NCBI GenBank assembly: GCA_036522155.1
Contig: DATDGI010000107.1
Location: forward strand, 1-10,024
Direction: 5' to 3'
DNA length: 10,024 nt
DNA from: UBA9676 sp036522155
Lineage (GTDB): Bacteria > Actinomycetota > Actinomycetes > Streptosporangiales > Streptosporangiaceae
Part shown: in pieces, positions 6,279 to 10,024 of the stretch
How the letters are laid out: each line of letters begins with the position of its first letter
Numbering within the stretch: the first letter of the stretch is position 1
Program-made: the position numbers and the translations under genes
Notes under the pieces: model-generated
Seen by the model: only the letters and a program-made list of their open reading frames with translations
Told to the model about the DNA's origin: nothing
The model's database searches: none

Positions 6279-7442
6279 TCAGGAGACGGTGACGGTGGGA
6301 GCGCCCGCTCCCCCGCCCTGGCCGGCCGCCTCGGCCAGCTTCATGGCCTCCTCGATCAGCGTCTCCACGATCTGGGACTCGGGCACGGTCTTGATGACCT
6401 CGCCGCGGACGAAGATCTGGCCCTTGCCGTTACCGGACGCCACGCCCAGGTCGGCCTCGCGGGCTTCGCCCGGGCCATTGACCACGCACCCCATCACCGC
6501 CACCCGCAGCGGCACCTCCATCCCCTCCAGGCCCGCGGTGACCTGGTCGGCGAGGGTGTACACGTCCACCTGGGCCCGGCCGCAGGACGGGCAGGAGACG
6601 ATCTCCAGGCCACGTTCCCGCAGCCCCAGCGACTCCAGGATGGCGATGCCGACCTTGACCTCCTCCACCGGCGGCGCGGACAGCGACACCCGGATGGTGT
6701 CCCCGATGCCCTCGGCCAGCAGCGCGCCGAACGCCACCGCCGACTTGACGGTGCCCTGGAACGCGGGGCCGGCCTCGGTCACCCCCAGGTGCAGCGGGTA
6801 GTCGCAGGCCGCGGCCAGCTGCCGGTACGCGTTGATCATCACCACCGGGTCGTGGTGCTTGACCGAGATCTTGATGTCGGTGAAGCCGTGTTCCTCGAAC
6901 AGGGAGCACTCCCACAGCGCCGACTCCACCAGCGCCTCCGCGGTGGCCCGGCCGTATTTGGCGAGCAGCCGCTTGTCCAGCGAGCCGGCGTTGACCCCGA
7001 TCCTGATCGGCACGCCCGCGTCCGCCGCCGCCCGCGCGATCTCGGCCACCTTGTCATCGAAGGCCTTGATGTTCCCCGGGTTCACTCGCACCGCCGCACA
7101 GCCCGCGTCGATCGCGGCGAACACGTACTTGGGCTGGAAGTGGATGTCGGCGATGACCGGGATCTGCGACTTGCGGGCGATCTGCGGCAGCGCCTCCGCG
7201 TCGTCCTGGGACGGCACCGCCACCCGCACGATCTGGCAACCGGTTGCGGTCAGCTCGGCGATCTGCTGCAGCGTCGCATTCACGTCCGCGGTCAGCGTGG
7301 TGGTCATCGACTGGACCGACACCGGCGAGCCGCCGCCCACCGGGACCGCATGCTTGCCCGTGCCCACCATGATCTGGCGTGACTTGCGGCGCGGTGCGAG
7401 CGGCTCCCGAGTCGGCTCCGGCATGCCCAGGTCTATGGTCAT
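6279..7442 (-). CDS. ispG: 4-hydroxy-3-methylbut-2-enyl-diphosphate synthase IspG (GcpE)
   Basis: IspG converts 2-C-methyl-D-erythritol 2,4-cyclodiphosphate to HMBPP, the penultimate step of the MEP isoprenoid pathway, using a [4Fe-4S] cluster in the cytoplasm. The 387-aa product has the bacterial two-domain form: a TIM barrel (VRVNPGNI, IRIGVNAGSLDKR, HLGVTEAGPAFQG) and a C-terminal cluster domain. Cluster cysteines are Cys284 and Cys287 (SCPSCGRAQ) and Cys319 (GCVVNGPGEA), with the fourth ligand Glu326, the set known for this family. Two ATGs compete: 7451 directly abuts GAGGAA, whereas 7442 lies 9 nt from it and gives MTIDLGM, which aligns with the start of mycobacterial GcpE, so 7442 is preferred. 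The upstream protease stop is at 7456, so the genes are nearly contiguous and the Shine-Dalgarno overlaps that stop. Identification is secure; only the start is open. Confidence 0.96.
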   Translation of the reverse strand: MTIDLGMPEPTREPLAPRRKSRQIMVGTGKHAVPVGGGSPVSVQSMTTTLTADVNATLQQIAELTATGCQIVRVAVPSQDDAEALPQIARKSQIPVIADIHFQPKYVFAAIDAGCAAVRVNPGNIKAFDDKVAEIARAAADAGVPIRIGVNAGSLDKRLLAKYGRATAEALVESALWECSLFEEHGFTDIKISVKHHDPVVMINAYRQLAAACDYPLHLGVTEAGPAFQGTVKSAVAFGALLAEGIGDTIRVSLSAPPVEEVKVGIAILESLGLRERGLEIVSCPSCGRAQVDVYTLADQVTAGLEGMEVPLRVAVMGCVVNGPGEAREADLGVASGNGKGQIFVRGEVIKTVPESQIVETLIEEAMKLAEAAGQGGGAGAPTVTVS

Positions 7443-7455
7443 GATGCTCATTTCC

Positions 7456-8643
7456 TCACTGGAGGATGTGAACCGGATTGACTATATCGGCCATGATCAG
7501 GAGCAGGCCCAGGCCCACCAGCACGGCGAACACCCCGACACTCAGCGGCACGAGCTTACGGAAGTCCACCGGGCCGGGATCGGGCAGCCCGCGCAGCCTG
7601 GCCAGCCACGCGCGCACCCGCTCGTAGATCACCACGGCCAGGTGCCCGCCGTCCAGCGGGAGCAGCGGGAGCAGGTTGAACGCGCCGACGAAGATGTTCA
7701 GCGACGCGATGATGAGCAGGACCAGGCTGACCTTCGGCTGCCAGCCGATCTTGGAAGCCAGCACCTGCCCGGTGACGTCCCCGGCGCCGACCACGCTGGT
7801 CACCTGGCCGCCGGGGGTGTTGGCGCGGTTCTTGGCGAACAGGTCCGGGATGGCCCGGGGCAGGCTGGCCACGACCTTGACCGAGCCGACCAGGATCTGG
7901 CTGAACTGGCTGCCCGCGTAGGAGATGCCGGCCAGCGGGCCGTCCCGCTGGAAGGCGATGACCGGCGAGATCCCCAGGTATGACCCGGGCCGGCCGTGGA
8001 TCACGGCCAGTGACGTATGCAGGGTGAGCCGCCGCCCGTTCCGCTCGATGGTGACCGCGACCGGGGTGCCCGGCGGCTGGCGGCGGATGACCTTGCCCAT
8101 CTGGGTCCAGTTCCTGACCGGCGTGCCCGCTACCGCGATGACCGTGTCCCCGGGCCGGATTCCGGCCTGCCGGGCCGGTGAGGCGGGATCGGCGGTGGTG
8201 CACTCGGCCGTCAGGCTGGCCGGCACGCAGGAGTCGATGGCGCCGACCGCGGTGGCATTGCTGGCGGTGGCCAGGCCTACCCCCACGACCAGCGCGAACA
8301 GCAGCACGAAGGCCAGGACGAAGTGCATGAACGACCCGGCGGCCAGGACGATGATCCGCTGCCAGCCGGGGTGGCGCCGGAAGGACCGGGGCTCGTCGGC
8401 CGGATCCACGTCCTCCATCTCGGTCATCCCGACGATCTTCACGTAGCCGCCGGCCGGGATGGCCTTGACGCCGTACTCGGTCTCACCCTTCTGCCGGGAC
8501 CACAGCGTCTGGCCGAACCCGACGAAGAACTGGGTGACCTTCATACCGAACTTCTTGGCCGTCACGAAGTGGCCCGCCTCGTGCAGCATGATCGAGAAGA
8601 GCAGGGCCAGCACGAAGATGAGGACGCCGAGCAGGAAGCTCAT
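7456..8643 (-). CDS. rseP: RseP/Rip1-type site-2 intramembrane metalloprotease (M50)
   Basis: This 395-aa integral membrane zinc protease cuts transmembrane anti-sigma factors and other membrane substrates in the lipid bilayer (regulated intramembrane proteolysis); the mycobacterial orthologue is Rip1, Rv2869c. The zinc motif HEAGH is at 21-25 inside the first membrane segment (about 3-22). A second segment is at about 98-125, an extracytoplasmic PDZ domain at about 130-215 (GIRPGDTVIAVAG at 161-173), the third metal ligand lies in NLLPLLPLDGGH (323-334) and a last segment is at about 366-386. Two cysteines (139, 148) precede the PDZ core and could pair. ATG 8643 overlaps the dxr stop as ATGA, with AGGAGGGG 12 nt upstream inside dxr; a longer frame from 8739 only extends back into dxr. 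Coupling to dxr and ispG is the known actinobacterial arrangement. No anti-sigma substrate gene is in the window. Confidence 0.95.
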   Translation of the reverse strand: MSFLLGVLIFVLALLFSIMLHEAGHFVTAKKFGMKVTQFFVGFGQTLWSRQKGETEYGVKAIPAGGYVKIVGMTEMEDVDPADEPRSFRRHPGWQRIIVLAAGSFMHFVLAFVLLFALVVGVGLATASNATAVGAIDSCVPASLTAECTTADPASPARQAGIRPGDTVIAVAGTPVRNWTQMGKVIRRQPPGTPVAVTIERNGRRLTLHTSLAVIHGRPGSYLGISPVIAFQRDGPLAGISYAGSQFSQILVGSVKVVASLPRAIPDLFAKNRANTPGGQVTSVVGAGDVTGQVLASKIGWQPKVSLVLLIIASLNIFVGAFNLLPLLPLDGGHLAVVIYERVRAWLARLRGLPDPGPVDFRKLVPLSVGVFAVLVGLGLLLIMADIVNPVHILQ

Positions 8644-9884
8644 CCGGCGGAATCTCCCCTCCTGTGAGCCGCGTCCACGACGCTGTGGGCGCGGTGGTCC
8701 CGCGTACCGGTCAGTTCCCGGGCCCGCTCCCGTGCCCACCGATCAGCGGCCAGGACATCGGCCAGGCCGGTGGTCTCCGCCGCGTGGCCGCCATGCTCCG
8801 AGACTACCTGGGCGACGGTGTCCACGATCCCGGCAAAGGCCAGCTGACCGGTCAGGAAGGCGTCCACGCAGACCTCGTTGGCGGCGTTGTAGACGGCCGG
8901 CGTGGTGCCGCCGGCCTGGCCCGCTTCGCGGGCGATCCGGACGGCAGGAAACGCCTCCTCGTCCAGGGGCTCGAAGGTCCAGGTGTGCGGGCGGGCCCAG
9001 TCCACCGCGGGCGCGGCCCCGGCCACCCGGTCCGGCCAGCCGAGGGCGACGGCGATCGGGATCCGCATGTCGGGCGGGCTGGCCTGGGCGATGGTCGAGC
9101 CGTCGGTGAACTCCACCATCGAGTGGATCACCGACTGCCGGTGGACCACCACCTCGATGGCCTCGAAGCCGATCCCGAACAGCAGGTGCGCCTCGATCAC
9201 CTCCAGGCCCTTGTTGACCAGGGTGGCGCTGTTAATGGTGACCACCGGCCCCATGTGCCAGGTGGGGTGGGCAAGCGCCTGCTCCGGGGTGACCAGCTCC
9301 AGCTCAGCCCGGCTGCGGTGCAGGAACGGCCCGCCGCTGGCGGTCAGCACCAGCCGGGCCACCTCGTCCGCCCGGCCGCCGCGCAGGCACTGGGCGATCG
9401 CGGAATGCTCGGAGTCGACCGGGACGATCTGGCCCGGCCGGGCCAGGCCGGCCACCAGCGGGCCGCCCGCGATCAGGGACTCCTTGTTGGCCAGCGCCAG
9501 CACCCGGCCCGCCCGCAGCGCGGCCAGGGTGGCGGTCAGCCCGCTGAACCCGGTCACCGCGTTCAGCACCACGTCGCACCGCCCGGAGGCGGCCTCAGCG
9601 ATGCCATCGGTGCCCGTGAGCACCTCCGGCATGGGACTGGCGCCCCGGGCCCGCAGGGCCGCCCGGACCTCGGCCGCGGCCGCTTCCCTGGCCACCGCCA
9701 CCACCCGCGCCCCGAACTCGATGGCCTGGCTGGCCAGCAGGCCCGGATCGCCACCGCCGGCCGCCAGCGCGGTGATCCGGAACCGGTCCGGGTTGCGCCG
9801 GATCACGTCGGCCGCCTGGGTGCCGATCGACCCGGTCGAGCCCAGCAGCACGACCTCGCGTGGAGCGGTACGCGTGGATTCCAC
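8640..9884 (-). CDS. dxr: 1-deoxy-D-xylulose-5-phosphate reductoisomerase (Dxr)
   Basis: Dxr isomerises and reduces 1-deoxy-D-xylulose 5-phosphate to MEP with NADPH and a divalent metal; it is the committed step of the MEP pathway and the target of fosmidomycin. In the 414-aa form, the NADPH-binding loop GSTGSIG is at 15-21, ANKES at 132-136, the metal-binding VDSEHSAI at 156-163 (Asp157, Glu159), the flexible-loop region HPTWHMG at 206-212 and the third metal ligand in NKGLE (Glu228). Length and motif order are normal. GTG 9884 is chosen because it leaves about ten residues before VVLLGSTG, as in relatives; ATG 9917 (425 aa) is the alternative, and neither has a clear Shine-Dalgarno. The frame stays open to 9977, but the extra residues look like non-coding leader. 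The stop overlaps the start of the RseP gene, which heads the rest of the operon. Confidence 0.95.
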   Translation of the reverse strand: MESTRTAPREVVLLGSTGSIGTQAADVIRRNPDRFRITALAAGGGDPGLLASQAIEFGARVVAVAREAAAAEVRAALRARGASPMPEVLTGTDGIAEAASGRCDVVLNAVTGFSGLTATLAALRAGRVLALANKESLIAGGPLVAGLARPGQIVPVDSEHSAIAQCLRGGRADEVARLVLTASGGPFLHRSRAELELVTPEQALAHPTWHMGPVVTINSATLVNKGLEVIEAHLLFGIGFEAIEVVVHRQSVIHSMVEFTDGSTIAQASPPDMRIPIAVALGWPDRVAGAAPAVDWARPHTWTFEPLDEEAFPAVRIAREAGQAGGTTPAVYNAANEVCVDAFLTGQLAFAGIVDTVAQVVSEHGGHAAETTGLADVLAADRWARERARELTGTRDHRAHSVVDAAHRRGDSAG

Positions 9885-9998
9885 CCCGTCATTCTGCCCC
9901 GCATCGGGCCCCACCATGGCGGCTGGGCGGATCGGCGGTGGCCGGTGTTTACTGATGCCCAAGGCCGCCCCCGCCATCCCGGCCTGACGGGAGATCCG

Positions 9999-10024
9999 AT
10001 GCTCAACCCGGCTCGCGGCCGGTC
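9999..10024 (+). CDS. Possible start of a divergent plus-strand gene (runs off window)
   Basis: ATG 9999 is preceded by GGGAG with a 5-nt spacer and opens a frame reading MLNPARGR to the window end. Only eight codons are visible, so no product can be named. If real, it is transcribed away from dxr, and the 114 nt between 9885 and 9998 would be a shared divergent promoter region; I see no convincing -35/-10 pair there on either strand. Confidence 0.25.

Noticed and set aside
3991..6801. A 936-aa open frame on the plus strand across the GNAT, hydrolase and ispG genes
   Set aside because: It is antisense to three well-identified genes; its product is rich in Gly, Arg, Pro, Ala and Gln with no recognisable domain, as expected for a stop-free shadow frame in high-GC DNA.

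Overview
This window is high-GC DNA with strong G/C bias at codon third positions, typical of an actinomycete. The gene set agrees: a Dxr, site-2 protease, IspG and DUF4081-type GNAT block in the order known from Mycobacterium tuberculosis (Rv2870c to Rv2867c) and Streptomyces. The genus cannot be fixed from the sequence. Every gene recognised with confidence lies on the minus strand, so the window reads right to left in transcription order.

Right half, 9884 down to 6279, is a tight housekeeping operon. It holds dxr (second enzyme of the MEP isoprenoid pathway), an RseP/Rip1-type intramembrane protease whose start overlaps the dxr stop as ATGA, and ispG (an iron-sulfur enzyme late in the MEP pathway) 4 to 13 nt further on. 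Eleven nt after ispG comes a secreted TAP-like alpha/beta hydrolase lipoprotein (6267 to 4681), which sits between ispG and the GNAT gene that normally follows it.

Middle, 4566 to 2444, holds a two-domain GNAT acetyltransferase and, 23 nt later with a strong Shine-Dalgarno, a divergent ProA-family aldehyde dehydrogenase. It keeps the catalytic cysteine but has changed several motifs that are near-invariant in true ProA.

Left part, 2443 to 1, starts with a 259-nt intergenic region carrying three exact-period 22-bp tandem repeats with embedded dyads, a likely operator array. Then come a D-xylose-type (XylF-like) substrate-binding lipoprotein, two strong consecutive hairpins, and the start of a sugar ABC ATPase gene that runs off the window. 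A permease gene is expected beyond position 1. The hairpins probably let the binding protein be made in excess over the ATPase.

Most of the window is ordinary, well-known biology. I see no phage, insertion sequence, CRISPR array, tRNA, rRNA or defence system, and no clear undescribed multi-gene system. The points most worth a second look are the 22-bp operator-like array, the divergent ProA paralogue beside the GNAT, the twin hairpins, and a possible leaderless start for the GNAT gene.
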